A stretch of DNA of 64,000 bases. Origin: Rhodocytophaga rosea (lineage in GTDB: Bacteria > Bacteroidota > Bacteroidia > Cytophagales > 172606-1). Below, piece after piece: positions 49,601 to 58,666 of this stretch. The notes below the pieces were generated by a model, which did no database searches, was not told the origin of the DNA, and saw nothing but the letters and a program-made list of their open reading frames with translations. The stretch lies in the NCBI RefSeq assembly GCF_010119975.1, contig NZ_CP048222.1, forward strand, positions 7,912,501-7,976,500. The letters run 5' to 3'. Both the position numbers and the translations under genes were made by a program. Positions within the stretch are counted from its first letter, which is position 1; each line of letters starts with the position of its first letter.

Positions 49601-49857
49601 CCGGATTGATTCCCTTGATTATTGCCACGGGTGCCGGAGCCATTGGTAACCGAACGATTGGTGCGTCTGCCTTGGGTGGTATGTTATTTGGAACCATTTT
49701 CGGGGTTATCATCATTCCCGGATTGTATTACATATTTGCCCATCTGGCAGATGGCCGTCAGCTGATTAAGAATGAAGAAGAAGCTCCTTTAAGCGAAAAC
49801 CTGGTTCATCAATTAGACGCTTTTCCTGTAACTGAAGAAAATACGAATCATGCATAA
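46654..49857 (+). CDS. RND multidrug efflux pump, inner-membrane transporter (HAE-1 type)
   Basis: AcrB/MexF-like proton-driven trimeric pump, 1,067 residues, the normal length. It starts MFNKFIHRPVFAIVISVMI with TM1. TM4 carries the proton-relay pair LAIGIVVDDAIVVVEAV (Asp-Asp). FMSGPVGTFYRQFSITMASS, and in the C-terminal half GLLGKNAVLIVEFA (Lys of the relay) and VRFRPILMTSFAFIAGLIPL, are HAE hallmarks. Porter loops include QNYGSNASEVIEEVKAKL. It follows the adaptor by 25 bases and overlaps the outer-membrane gene by 8 bases. Substrates cannot be read from the sequence. Confidence 0.95.
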   Translation: MFNKFIHRPVFAIVISVMIVFIGILAIKKLPISQFPDIAPTTVNIFIAYPGSSADVLVKSTLITLEQAINGVQDMRYIATDATSAGEATLRIIFEPGTDPNDAVIRVKTRVDQVMPLLPELVQREGVIITPIQPSMLMYVNLYSKEKSMDEKFLFNYATVKMIPEIQRTRGVARAQILGSRRYAMRVWLNPDRMRAYNISVEEVMTALGEQSIIGRPGRLGQSSGIAAQSLEYVLTYKGRYNKPEEYESIIIRANPEGESIHLKDIATVELGSEFFDIYSNLDGRPSAAIVLKQNYGSNASEVIEEVKAKLEDMKGSFPPGMDYKISYDVSQFLDASIEQVLHTLRDAFILVALVVFIFLGDWRSTLIPILAVPVSLIGAFFVIQFFGLSINLVTLFALVLAIGIVVDDAIVVVEAVHAKMEEEPHLSPYNAVKKVLGEISGAIIAITAVMVSVFLPISFMSGPVGTFYRQFSITMASSIVISALIALTLTPVLCAMLLKNHHGHAKKKNLLTKSLDSFNRGFDKLTGKYVGLLKLIVNRRAVTFGILLAFGAGIFFENKILPAGFIPNEDQGTIYAIIQTPPGSTLEKTNQVSQRLQKVCEEIDGVESVSSLAGYEIMTEGRGSNAGTCLINLKPWSQRHHNVKEIMEELEEKSKGLGAIVEFFEPPAIPGFGTSGGFSMRLLDKTTDTDYREFDKINKEFMDNLAKRKELTGLFTFFAANYPQYELEIDNNLAMQKGVSIGKAMDNLNIMIGSTYEQGFIKFNQFFKVYVQSDPSFRRLPSDLLKLFVKNEAGEMVPYSSFMKLKKGQGPNEITRFNLYNSAAIQGLPAKGYTTADAIQAIREVSSKTLPKGYDIAFEGLSYDESIRGNEALYVFLIVLMFVYFVLAAQYESFIIPLAVVFSLPVGVFGSFLLLKLMGLENNIYAQIGLIMLVGLLGKNAVLIVEFAVQKRQQGATILNAAIEGAKVRFRPILMTSFAFIAGLIPLIIATGAGAIGNRTIGASALGGMLFGTIFGVIIIPGLYYIFAHLADGRQLIKNEEEAPLSENLVHQLDAFPVTEENTNHA

Positions 49858-51283
49858 AAAACTCATATATAAATTTCTGGGAGTAGTATGTCTGTCGCTG
49901 GCTTTTTCGGCCTGTACCACTCCTTCACTCATGACCAAAACAGAAAACAGGGCCGTCCCTGCGCGTTACATCAACTCGCAGGACACGACCAATACAGCAA
50001 AAGTCAGATGGCAGCAGTATTTTACAGACCCCAACCTGAATGCGCTGATTGATACGGCCCTAAAAAATAATCAGGAACTCAATATTACCTTACAGGAAAT
50101 CCAGATTGCCAGAAATGAGGTAAGAGCCAGAACAGGGGAATATTTACCTTTTATAGGTTTACAAGGGGGGGCAGGAGTGGAGAAGGCTGGTAGATATACT
50201 TTCCGGGGTGCAACAGAGGCAAGCACGGATATTGAACCCGACAAAGAAATGCCGGACCCTTTTCCAGATTTTATGATAGGTGCATTTGCATCTTGGGAGG
50301 TAGATATCTGGCATAAGCTGCGGAATGCTAAAAAATCCGCCTTAACAAGGTATATGTCTAGCGTTCAGGGTAGAAATTTTATGGTAACGAACCTGATTGC
50401 CGAAATTGCTACTTCTTATTATGAATTACTGGCCCTGGATAATCAGCTGGATATTGTAAAACAGAATATTGAAATCCAGAGCAATGCCCTGGAAATAGTA
50501 AGGTTGCAGAAAACAGCTACCAGGGTAACTGAACTGGCCGTACGCCGGTTTGAAGCACAAGTGCTCAATACGAGAAGCTTACAGTACAATATTCAGCAAC
50601 GGATCACAGAAGCGGAGAACAGAATCAACTTTCTGGTCGGTAGATTTCCTCAGCCTGTGCAACGAAACTCACAGTCTTTCAATGATTTGGTGCCGGATAG
50701 TATTTATGCCGGCATACCCTCACAATTATTGGAAAACCGACCGGATGTTAAGCAGGCAGAACTGGATCTGGCAGCTGCTAAGCTAGATGTAAAAGTGGCC
50801 AAAGCTAACTTTTATCCCTCCTTGCGCATAACCGGAGGCATAGGATTACGAGCCTTTGATCCATCTTATTTGCTTAAAACCCCCGAATCCATGCTTTTCT
50901 CGCTGGCCGGAGATCTGGCTGCGCCCCTCATTAACAGAAATGCCATAAAAGCTGCCTATTATAGTGCCAATGCCAGACAGATACAGGCTGTTTATAATTA
51001 TCAGCGTACGATTTTAAACGCCTATATTGAGGTGGCCAATCAACTCTCAAATATCAATAACATGGGACAAAGTTATGAATTGAAAGCGCAGGAAGTGGAG
51101 GCACTTACCCAGTCGATCACCATTTCCAATAACCTGTTCCGATCTGCCAGAGCCGATTACATGGAAGTATTGCTAACCCAGCGGGATGCACTGGAATCAA
51201 GATTTGATCTGGTTGAAACCAAAATGCAGCAACTGAATGCCATGGTTAATATTTATCGGGCATTGGGTGGTGGATGGTATTAA
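49850..51283 (+). CDS. Outer-membrane efflux channel lipoprotein (TolC/OprM type)
   Basis: Third gene of the RND operon, 477 residues, starting inside the pump's last codons (8-base overlap), which suggests translational coupling. The lipoprotein signal ends in FSACTTPS. The typical two-fold OEP repeat is visible: RWQQYFTDPNLNALIDTALK opening, then LDNQLDIVKQNIEIQSNALE in the first half, and LLENRPDVKQAELDLAAAKL followed by KANFYPSLRITGGIG opening the second half. Ends NIYRALGGGW, the usual C-terminus of the NodT/OprM family. Confidence 0.93.
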   Translation: MHKKLIYKFLGVVCLSLAFSACTTPSLMTKTENRAVPARYINSQDTTNTAKVRWQQYFTDPNLNALIDTALKNNQELNITLQEIQIARNEVRARTGEYLPFIGLQGGAGVEKAGRYTFRGATEASTDIEPDKEMPDPFPDFMIGAFASWEVDIWHKLRNAKKSALTRYMSSVQGRNFMVTNLIAEIATSYYELLALDNQLDIVKQNIEIQSNALEIVRLQKTATRVTELAVRRFEAQVLNTRSLQYNIQQRITEAENRINFLVGRFPQPVQRNSQSFNDLVPDSIYAGIPSQLLENRPDVKQAELDLAAAKLDVKVAKANFYPSLRITGGIGLRAFDPSYLLKTPESMLFSLAGDLAAPLINRNAIKAAYYSANARQIQAVYNYQRTILNAYIEVANQLSNINNMGQSYELKAQEVEALTQSITISNNLFRSARADYMEVLLTQRDALESRFDLVETKMQQLNAMVNIYRALGGGWY

Positions 51284-51320
51284 ATAAGCAAGATTAATTA
51301 TATTATTAAGTTCAGGTGGC

Positions 51321-51362
51321 ATGCGTCCGGGAAAGTACATATACTTTTCCGGACGCATTTTT
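51321..51362 (+). terminator. Terminator of the RND efflux operon
   Basis: ATGCGTCCGG-GAAAGTA and TACTTTTCCGGACGCAT form a long stem (about 17 bp, one irregularity) with a 4-base loop and a T-run, 37 bases after the channel gene's stop. Confidence 0.88.
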
Positions 51363-51524
51363 ATGTAGAAATCTAACTATTCTATTTTCTTTCCGAAAAC
51401 TAACCTCTTCATTCAAACTACATGTTTTTCTTGATAATGTATTATTACTATTTTTAGGGCCAATAAATTTGTTAGCATTGTAAACTTTGCTCAACAGTGT
51501 AAAAGTATACCCAACGAAATATCA

Positions 51525-52052
51525 ATGAACTTTAGAGAAGCCACCCAACAAGATATCGAACAGATTGCTTTACTTCATACCAGAAGCTGGCAGGAAAATT
51601 ACCAGGGAATATTGCTGGATGAATACCTAAACAATGAGGTAAAACAAGACAGATTAAAAGTCTGGAAAGAGCGTCTGGAGCACCCAAAGGAAAATCAATA
51701 TATACTGGTAGCAGAAGAGAATGGCTTCATCTGCGGACTGGCTTGTGTATTTGCCAGCCATGATCCGGTTTGGGGCTCTTTGCTCGACAATCTGCATATA
51801 TTATCTACATACAAAGGGAAGGGGCTGGGGAGAAAATTATTGCGGTCTGCGGCTGCCTGGGCGTATGAGCAAGATGCCACACAGCCATTTTATTTATGGG
51901 TGTATACCAGGAATGTAAGCGCCCGCAAATTTTACCAGCTGATGGGAGGGGTGCATGAAGAAACCACTGAAGTAGAAAACCCAGGGGGAGGCTATGGAGA
52001 AGTTCACCGTATTGTGTGGAGAGATATTCCTGCACTACTTAGTAGCCAATAA
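51525..52052 (+). CDS. GNAT-family N-acetyltransferase
   Basis: A 175-residue GCN5-related acetyltransferase. N-terminal FREATQQDIEQIALLHTRSWQ is typical of the RimI-like/YkwB type; the acetyl-CoA loop is in YKGKGLGRKLLRSAAAWAYE (about residues 95-114, R/Q-x-x-G-x-G pattern), followed by LWVYTRNVSARKFYQLMGG (motif B). Acceptor unknown. It is monocistronic, convergent with the cytochrome gene 31 bases away. Confidence 0.87.
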   Translation: MNFREATQQDIEQIALLHTRSWQENYQGILLDEYLNNEVKQDRLKVWKERLEHPKENQYILVAEENGFICGLACVFASHDPVWGSLLDNLHILSTYKGKGLGRKLLRSAAAWAYEQDATQPFYLWVYTRNVSARKFYQLMGGVHEETTEVENPGGGYGEVHRIVWRDIPALLSSQ

Positions 52053-52083
52053 GGTTTTTCTTTGTACTGCGTTTCCTACTTAT

Positions 52084-54390
52084 CTATTGTTGCGGCTTAA
52101 CTTTCTCCAGTTCTTCCCAGGTCCAGAATTGAGTTCTGCCTGCGGATTGTTCCCTGGCCTTTTTTACTTCTTCGGGCTTTACTAAAATCCTGGATAAAAA
52201 CTCTGGTGAAGAGGAGGTGGGGAACCCTCTGTCGGATAATCCCAGATCGTAGCGTACATAACTGAGCACAGAAGCAATCCAGGCATCTTCATTTGCTCCC
52301 ATAGGCGGCATTACATCCGGATATGTTTTTCCTTCTACTGGTCCGGTCAATCCATGCAGCAATATTTTAATCATACCCTCTTTGTTTTCCATCATCCGCC
52401 GGAAATTGACTACCAGGGGCGGGGCAATCTGGCTGGGTAAACCTTTTCCATCACCTCCATGGCAGGTGGCACAAAGGGATTTGAAAGTAATCGCTCCATC
52501 GAGTATCATTTTGCGGCTGGCTACATCCAGGTTACCCAGTTTACGTCCGAATTTTTTTACATCTGCATTCTTTTCTATGCTCTTTTGTACACCGGTCAGC
52601 ATCTGGCTGGAGGCATTAATTGCAAGTAGATCCTGCGTAATTGCTTTTGCTTTATCTGAATTACTGTATTGCAGGGAAAGCAGTAACTGGGTGCGTACAT
52701 CGTAACTTTCGTCCTGCTGAAGGGAAGCCAGTCTTTCAATGACCTGCGCATCATTTTTCTTCAGGTACGGCTCACTGATCCAAACCGCTGCCCTTCTGAC
52801 CTGCGCATCTTCATCCTGCATGGCTTTGAGTAAAATCTCTTTATCTATTGCTCCTGATCCTTCCAGTGTCCACAGTGCATGAAGTCTACCTAGGGCGGTA
52901 GGTGTTTGAGTTAAGTTTCCTTTTTCGCCCATTGCCATCTGTTTCAGAAATGGCACAACTGATTGATCTTTGCGTACAATAATTTCTTTCTGGGCATTAT
53001 CACGCCACCAGCCATTGGAGTGGTTCAGATAGCTTACCAGTGTAGTGGTAGGCTCTTTCAGCATTTGTGGGGCAGGGCCAGGCTTGATTCCTTCGTATAC
53101 CAGCCGGTAAATCCTGCCCCGTTGTTTATTTTTATCAAGTCCTAAACGTTGGATTTGAGGACGCAAATAAGAACCAGGTGCGGTCCAGGTACCTTCCTGT
53201 ATGATGCCCCTATTCATATCCACAATATACAGGCAGCCATCCGGACCTGTATAGGTATTTACCGGACGGAAGTTCATATCCGTGGAAGCAATAAATTCTT
53301 CCTGTTGATAGGCATTTTCTAGAGTGGTTTTTCCTTCTTTATTAACTACTTTCGCCCGGCGGATAATTCTGGCTACTGGTTCGTTAATCAGGTAATCTCC
53401 CACTAATGAATGAGGCAGGCGGTCGCCCCGGAAAATAGATTGCCCGTTGCCAGCCGTAAAATGATTAAGGGTAGAGTCAGGACGTAATCGTTTCAGGCCG
53501 CCCTGAATATCAGGTGTTTTGATGATAGGCCAAACGGGTCCAAACGTAGAATCTACATACGCGTCAGCAAATTCCAGTTGCCCATATACCGGATTGATCT
53601 GAAAACCAGAACCGGCATTTTCTCCTCCGGCCCGGCTAAAAAACAACCGTCCATAATTATCGTGGGTCAATCCCCATTGCCCATTGGAGCCGCTTACCAG
53701 TGTATCAGCTTGTAGTTGACCATCTACATAACTGAAACGGACCGGGTCAACGGTTACATAAATATAGTTGTCCAGATTCCAGTCCAGGCCACTGCGCTGG
53801 TGTTCGAGATTTCCGGGCGATTTTTTCCCTACCTTGTACACACACCGTTTCTGGTCAGCCTTTCCATCTCCATCACTGTCTTTATAGGCATAAATGTCGT
53901 AGGTATCTGTTTCGTTTACCAGCAATTCATTACCCACACACAGTACCATGCGGGGTAACATGAGTTTGTCGATAAACACAGAACTCTTGTCCATCTTCCC
54001 ATCACCATTGGTATCTTCTAGCAGCATCACCCGGCTTGTGGAAACATGTTCGCCAGTGGTATCTACAGTTTGCATGTATGTTTCCATTTGTGCCACATAC
54101 ATTCTGCCATTTCCATCCCAGGTAAGGGCCACAGGTTCAGTTACCATCGGCTCACTGGCTACCAGTTCAAGGCGGTAACCAGCCGGAAGCCGGAAAGACT
54201 GTAAACTTTGCTCGGGAGTTAAAGGGAGGGGAGAGGGATTCTGGTTAACCGTCCGGGGCGTGGTAAAGGCCATTTCCTCTTTTACCTGATTGGATGATTC
54301 TTGTGGGGAAGTATTTTTGCTTACCTGACAAGTAATAACCAGCAAGGAAAATGCTGCCAGCAGGATTACGATCCAAAAAGTTCTTCTCAT
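52084..54390 (-). CDS. PVC-type heme-binding lipoprotein: beta-propeller, HEAT repeats and cytochrome c domain
   Basis: A 768-residue envelope protein. The signal ends in LLVITCQVS (lipid Cys about 21). Residues about 65-420 form the propeller of the membrane-bound dehydrogenase family (FRLPAGYRLELVASEPMVTE, EDTNGDGKMDKSSVFIDKL with an EF-type Asp loop, IVDMNRGIIQEG). HEAT-like helices follow (GRLHALWTLEGSGAIDKEIL, EDAQVRRAAVWISEPYL), then a c-type haem domain with CATCHGGDGKG and distal Met in VMPPMGA near residue 700. Predicted periplasmic dehydrogenase for an alcohol or sugar, passing electrons to the haem; substrate unknown. Monocistronic. Confidence 0.85.
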   Translation of the reverse strand: MRRTFWIVILLAAFSLLVITCQVSKNTSPQESSNQVKEEMAFTTPRTVNQNPSPLPLTPEQSLQSFRLPAGYRLELVASEPMVTEPVALTWDGNGRMYVAQMETYMQTVDTTGEHVSTSRVMLLEDTNGDGKMDKSSVFIDKLMLPRMVLCVGNELLVNETDTYDIYAYKDSDGDGKADQKRCVYKVGKKSPGNLEHQRSGLDWNLDNYIYVTVDPVRFSYVDGQLQADTLVSGSNGQWGLTHDNYGRLFFSRAGGENAGSGFQINPVYGQLEFADAYVDSTFGPVWPIIKTPDIQGGLKRLRPDSTLNHFTAGNGQSIFRGDRLPHSLVGDYLINEPVARIIRRAKVVNKEGKTTLENAYQQEEFIASTDMNFRPVNTYTGPDGCLYIVDMNRGIIQEGTWTAPGSYLRPQIQRLGLDKNKQRGRIYRLVYEGIKPGPAPQMLKEPTTTLVSYLNHSNGWWRDNAQKEIIVRKDQSVVPFLKQMAMGEKGNLTQTPTALGRLHALWTLEGSGAIDKEILLKAMQDEDAQVRRAAVWISEPYLKKNDAQVIERLASLQQDESYDVRTQLLLSLQYSNSDKAKAITQDLLAINASSQMLTGVQKSIEKNADVKKFGRKLGNLDVASRKMILDGAITFKSLCATCHGGDGKGLPSQIAPPLVVNFRRMMENKEGMIKILLHGLTGPVEGKTYPDVMPPMGANEDAWIASVLSYVRYDLGLSDRGFPTSSSPEFLSRILVKPEEVKKAREQSAGRTQFWTWEELEKVKPQQ

Positions 54391-54602
54391 AAATACCTAA
54401 AAATAAATGGATATAAACAGTATATGCTAAAAGCAGAAATGAAAGCTTGTAACGAAGATCAGCTCTATATAGCTTACAAGTCAACATGTTCCTACATGAT
54501 ACAAGTACAAAAAAATATTGTTTTTCTCTGATAAATTTAGACCATTGGGGCTTTTTTTTCGACAACCCGGCTTTTTTATAATAACTTTTACTGAAGGAAA
54601 TG

Positions 54603-54624
54603 ACAGCCTTGAGTTAAAGGCTGT
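54603..54624 (-). other. 8-bp hairpin downstream of the histidine kinase gene
   Basis: ACAGCCTT and AAGGCTGT pair around a 6-base loop, 14 bases after the kinase stop. No T-run follows, so its terminator function is uncertain. The 54391-54637 gap otherwise shows no gene. Confidence 0.4.
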
Positions 54625-54637
54625 ATGGGGCAATCAA

Positions 54638-56326
54638 TTATGGAAACTGATTGGGTATCTCTATCATAAATCTAGTGCCTTTTCCTTCCTGTGATTCAAC
54701 CTCAATTTGGCCATCTAATTTTTTGAGTACTTCTTTCACAATAAACAAACCTAATCCAGGACCTTTGGAATGGGAAGCAGACTTGGAAAATAGGTTGAAT
54801 ACCTGCGGAATAGCATTTTTCGATATTCCTACGCCATTATCGCGGATAACAAAAACAGCTTTTTCGCTGCTGCTGTTCACAGAAACATGAATGGCAGGTT
54901 CTCCAACAGTATTACTTTGAAAAGTAATACTGTTGGAGAACAAACTCTTAAAAATGATCCGGATTCTTTCCTCATCTGAATAGAAAGGCTGAGCTGCTTC
55001 AATATGAGTGGTAAGGCGAACCCGGTTAAATCCTTCAATGCGCTGGCAAGCCAGAAACTCTTCTTTGATCACTGCTTCCATATCAATAGGCTTGTATTCT
55101 AAACTAAAATGAGTATTGTTTGAATAGGTAAGAAGTCCATTTAATACCTGATGGAGCTTGTTGACTGTTTGCCACATGAGGGTAACATAATCCGGCTCAT
55201 TGTCAGAGATCTGGTTTTGCTGAAGTCGGGCAATGGTAAGTAATCCTTTCAATGAACACAGAGGGCCTAACAGATCATGAGAAGCACGATAGACAAACAG
55301 GTCTAGTTCTGCTCTGGTTTTTTCCAGGACTTCATTGGTGTTTATCAGTTCTGAAGTCCGGAGCTGAACAATGTTTTCCAGTTCTTCTTTGGATTGTTGC
55401 AGCATCTGCCGGGCGAGCTCCTTTTCAGTAATATCCTGCGCCGAACAAATAATATACGTTTGTTTACGTTCATCCTGGTATTTAAAATTCCGGTATAACC
55501 AGAACATTTCCTGCTTATGAGCCGTAACTATTTGCATCATGCCACTCGCTACTTTTGTTTGATTGAACTGCTGTAAATAGGCATCACATGAGCATTTTAC
55601 CTCTTCAGACAATATAGTTTGCAGATTTTTGCCAACCAGGTTTTCCTGCGTATATCCAAGGGTGGCAGCCATTTTCTGATTGACAGAAAGAATAACGCCA
55701 TTCAGATCATGGGTAAAAATAAAACCTTCGATATTTTCAATGAGTTGCCGGTAGCGGTTTTCACTTTCGGCCAGGCGTTTTTTTTCTAATTCCAGCTGTT
55801 TTTTCTGCTTCTTTAATTCCATCCTTGCCATCACTTCGCCTGCCAGTATCTGTAGGGCTTGTTTCTGTTGGGAATTCAACTGGCTGGGTTTATAATTTAT
55901 TACGCACAAAGAACCTAGCCGGTACCCCTCCGGTGTGATCAGCGGCATTCCGCAATAATATTGAATATGTGGATCGCCGGTTACCATCGGATTGCTGGAA
56001 AAGCGCTCATCTGTTGTTGCATCGAATACTTCTAACATCTGATCACTCTTAATGGTAAATTTACAAAAGGATATTTCCAGTACGGTTTCCGTTACATCCA
56101 TACCTTGTTTAGATTTGATCCATTGCCGGTCAGCATCTATTAAAGTGATCAGCGAAACAGGGCAGTTGCATATATATGCCGCCAAACGGGTGAGCGCATC
56201 TAATTCTTCTTCAGGGGGAGTATCCAGAATGAAATAGCTTTTCAGGGCATTCAGCCTTTTTTCTTCTTCATAAGTGGAGGATACTGTGTGTGTTGCTGGG
56301 ATCGTATCAATTTTCATGTTAAACAA
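54638..56326 (-). CDS. Cytoplasmic GAF-PAS sensor histidine kinase
   Basis: 562 residues, no transmembrane segment. A GAF domain (about 20-175: YFILDTPPEEELDALTRLA, PLITPEGYRLGSLCVINYKP), a PAS domain (about 193-310: NRYRQLIENIEGFIFTHDL), a coiled coil, then a DHp helix with phosphoacceptor His in FVYRASHDLLGPLCSLKGLL, and a HATPase_c domain with IIFKSLFSNSITFQS (N-box Asn in SNS), DNGVGISK (G1) and SKGPGLGLFIVKEV (G2). Start may be the ATG at 56317. The receiver-only response regulator upstream is a likely partner. Signal unknown; GAF may bind a small molecule. Confidence 0.9.
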   Translation of the reverse strand: MFNMKIDTIPATHTVSSTYEEEKRLNALKSYFILDTPPEEELDALTRLAAYICNCPVSLITLIDADRQWIKSKQGMDVTETVLEISFCKFTIKSDQMLEVFDATTDERFSSNPMVTGDPHIQYYCGMPLITPEGYRLGSLCVINYKPSQLNSQQKQALQILAGEVMARMELKKQKKQLELEKKRLAESENRYRQLIENIEGFIFTHDLNGVILSVNQKMAATLGYTQENLVGKNLQTILSEEVKCSCDAYLQQFNQTKVASGMMQIVTAHKQEMFWLYRNFKYQDERKQTYIICSAQDITEKELARQMLQQSKEELENIVQLRTSELINTNEVLEKTRAELDLFVYRASHDLLGPLCSLKGLLTIARLQQNQISDNEPDYVTLMWQTVNKLHQVLNGLLTYSNNTHFSLEYKPIDMEAVIKEEFLACQRIEGFNRVRLTTHIEAAQPFYSDEERIRIIFKSLFSNSITFQSNTVGEPAIHVSVNSSSEKAVFVIRDNGVGISKNAIPQVFNLFSKSASHSKGPGLGLFIVKEVLKKLDGQIEVESQEGKGTRFMIEIPNQFP

Positions 56327-56515
56327 CTGGTCTTATGTCATTGCTGGTCAATGTATTGTTATAAAAACTATAACGAATAGTGCTTTAATTTAAGCAATCG
56401 AACAAACAATCCAAATAATCGGATAGAAACCAGAATAAATTTACAAGCTAAATCAGGTATACGGATGAACAATGGAAAGCTTTGAGAACCTTTATTTATA
56501 ATATGAAATATGGAG

Positions 56516-56917
56516 TTAACAGTATCGGCTAATTTTTTCTTCAATGTCTTCTTTTCTGATGGGTTTTACAATAAAATCCACCACCATTTTATATTGTCTG
56601 GCAGTGATAGGATCTGCCGGATGGATGGACGAGGTAAAAATGATTACTTTGATTTGCTTCAGGCTTTGGGGAGCTAATGCCTGATACTCATCTAAAAACT
56701 CCCATCCATTTTTGACAGGCATGTTGATATCCAGCAGAATCAGCGACGGAAGTATGGAATGGCTGGCTTCCAGATTTTTGATGGTTTCCAGTGCTTCGTC
56801 TGCCGAATGGAATGCTTCCAGTTTGATATGTGGAAATTTTTGATGAAGCAGTTTATTCACAATCAGGCAATCAATTTCACTGTCGTCAATTACGAAAATT
56901 ACCGGGGAAATATCCAT
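56516..56917 (-). CDS. Single-domain response regulator (CheY-like)
   Basis: A 133-residue receiver without output domain. IFVIDDSEID (acidic pair at 10-11), the phosphoacceptor Asp in LILLDINMPVKNGWEF (about residue 63), the switch Ser/Thr in IFTSSIHP, and the Lys in IVKPIRKED are all in place. Same direction as, and 189 bases before, the histidine kinase gene, so the two are likely cotranscribed; signals would be relayed by protein contact or phosphotransfer. Confidence 0.92.
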   Translation of the reverse strand: MDISPVIFVIDDSEIDCLIVNKLLHQKFPHIKLEAFHSADEALETIKNLEASHSILPSLILLDINMPVKNGWEFLDEYQALAPQSLKQIKVIIFTSSIHPADPITARQYKMVVDFIVKPIRKEDIEEKISRYC

Positions 56918-57313
56918 AAAAAATAAGTCAGAACTACATTGCTAAAATTATTATCTGTAATAACTGGTCTGTAAAAATCATTCAAAGCTGTCAGGACCGG
57001 ATAAAGAATAAAGCAATATGTATTGCAAGCTGTTACCGGTGCACATAAAAAATTAATACTGGGTATCTTTAAAAATAGTTACAGTAAAAAATGAATAGGT
57101 ATTTCAAAAAATCGTATCTGCCCTGTGTGGGATCACAATAAAAATTATCTGATCTGAATGGCATTCATGGTTTCAGGCATTGATCGGATTGCCTGAATGC
57201 TGATACAGGCAACTCAGTATTTTCCCTAAAGAAAATAAAATTTATGGAATACCTTTCCATCTCCGGAATATTTCTTAAGATTTACTTTACTAACCATCTG
57301 CCTGCTTACGTAT
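56918..57313. other. 396-base divergent gap without genes
   Basis: The region separates the response regulator from the PHP-like gene and should hold both promoters. One 8-bp hairpin (TTCAGGCA / TGCCTGAA) lies near 57170-57200. No ORF or repeated array seen. Confidence 0.5.
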
Positions 57314-58513
57314 ATGCGCCAGTTATTTTTCTTCCTGCTGCTCCTATTAAGTCATCTGCTATCAGCCCAGGAATCTGCGTTACAGTGGTATAAAGGCAAT
57401 ACTCATACGCACTCGTACTGGAGCGATGGAGACGACTTTCCTGAGATGATCATGGATTGGTATAAATCAAACGGGTATCATTTTATCTCACTATCCGATC
57501 ACAATGTACTGGCTACCGTTGAGCGATGGAAGCAAATCCCTGCACATCCGTTCCGGCAGCAAAGATTGAAACAGTATATAGAAAAATATGGGCAAGAATG
57601 GGTAAACACCAGAACTGATTCAAGCGGCCAGACAGAAGTAAGACTAAAAACACTTCCCGAATATGGGCCATTATTTGAGGAAAAAGGCAGGTTTTTGATC
57701 ATCCCTGCGGAAGAAATAACCGATGGTTATCAGGGTAAGCCGGTACACATGAATGCCATTAATGTAAAAGAGTTGATTCAGCCGCAGGGAGGTAATTCTG
57801 TAGCTGAAGTCATGCAGAATAACCTCAACGCCGTATATGCCCAACGGGAACTTACCGGACAACTTATGTTTCCGCATATCAATCATCCTAATTTCGGATG
57901 GGCTATTAAACTGGAAGACATGCTGGGATTGAAAGGAGAGCGGTTTTTTGAAGTATATAATGGGCATCCTCATGTGCATAATTACGGCGACTCTACAACT
58001 ATGGGTATGGAAGAACTCTGGGATCGCCTGCAGATTCAGTATTTGAAGGATGGAAAACCGCTGCTGTATGGCCTCGCCACCGATGATGCCCATAATCACC
58101 TGGAGTATAAAGTCGGCTTAAGTAATCCGGGCAGAGGCTGGATCATGGTGCGTGCCAACGAATTAACTCCTGAAGCTATTATCAGCGCAATGGAGAAAGG
58201 AGATTTTTATGCTACCACTGGCGTAGAACTTCAGGAAATGAGTTTTGATGGAAAGAAATTAGAGGTAGAAGTAAAACCGGAGCCAGGTATTGAGTATACC
58301 ATTCAGTTCTGGGGAGCCGGAAAAAAAGGGGGTCAGCCGAAAGTATTAAAAGAAGTAAAAGGTAGCAAGGCTACTTATTCGCTCCGGAAAAATGATTTGT
58401 ATGTACGGGCAAAAATTCTGTCTACCAAGCCCAAAGTGAATCCATTTCAGGATGGAGACAGGGAAACCGCCTGGACACAGCCAGTCATTTCACAGAAATC
58501 ATCAGGCAGATAA
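57314..58513 (+). CDS. Secreted PHP-like metal-dependent phosphoesterase/hydrolase
   Basis: 399 residues with a signal peptide (MRQLFFFLLLLLSHLLSAQE). The PHP metal-binding pattern begins with GNTHTHSYWSDGDDFP (about residues 28-43), continues with LSDHNVL and MFPHINHPNFGWAI, and ends with GLATDDAHNHL. These supply the His/Asp ligands of a trinuclear site. PHP proteins hydrolyse phosphoesters; the extracytoplasmic location points to a nutrient phosphatase or polysaccharide-related role. A small C-terminal beta domain (EVKPEPGIEYTIQFWGAG) follows. Monocistronic and convergent with the ABC export operon. Confidence 0.8.
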   Translation: MRQLFFFLLLLLSHLLSAQESALQWYKGNTHTHSYWSDGDDFPEMIMDWYKSNGYHFISLSDHNVLATVERWKQIPAHPFRQQRLKQYIEKYGQEWVNTRTDSSGQTEVRLKTLPEYGPLFEEKGRFLIIPAEEITDGYQGKPVHMNAINVKELIQPQGGNSVAEVMQNNLNAVYAQRELTGQLMFPHINHPNFGWAIKLEDMLGLKGERFFEVYNGHPHVHNYGDSTTMGMEELWDRLQIQYLKDGKPLLYGLATDDAHNHLEYKVGLSNPGRGWIMVRANELTPEAIISAMEKGDFYATTGVELQEMSFDGKKLEVEVKPEPGIEYTIQFWGAGKKGGQPKVLKEVKGSKATYSLRKNDLYVRAKILSTKPKVNPFQDGDRETAWTQPVISQKSSGR

Positions 58514-58666
58514 ATCCCTCAAATTACAATAAAGGTTTTTTGGCTCTTTTATTGCCCTTTAAATAAGTAAATTGGCCAGTTTTAAATTACATCTCACTTT
58601 CATTTTCTTAGTTATCAAAATTATTTGAATCAATATTTCTGAATGTAAATAATTTTTGATTGGTTC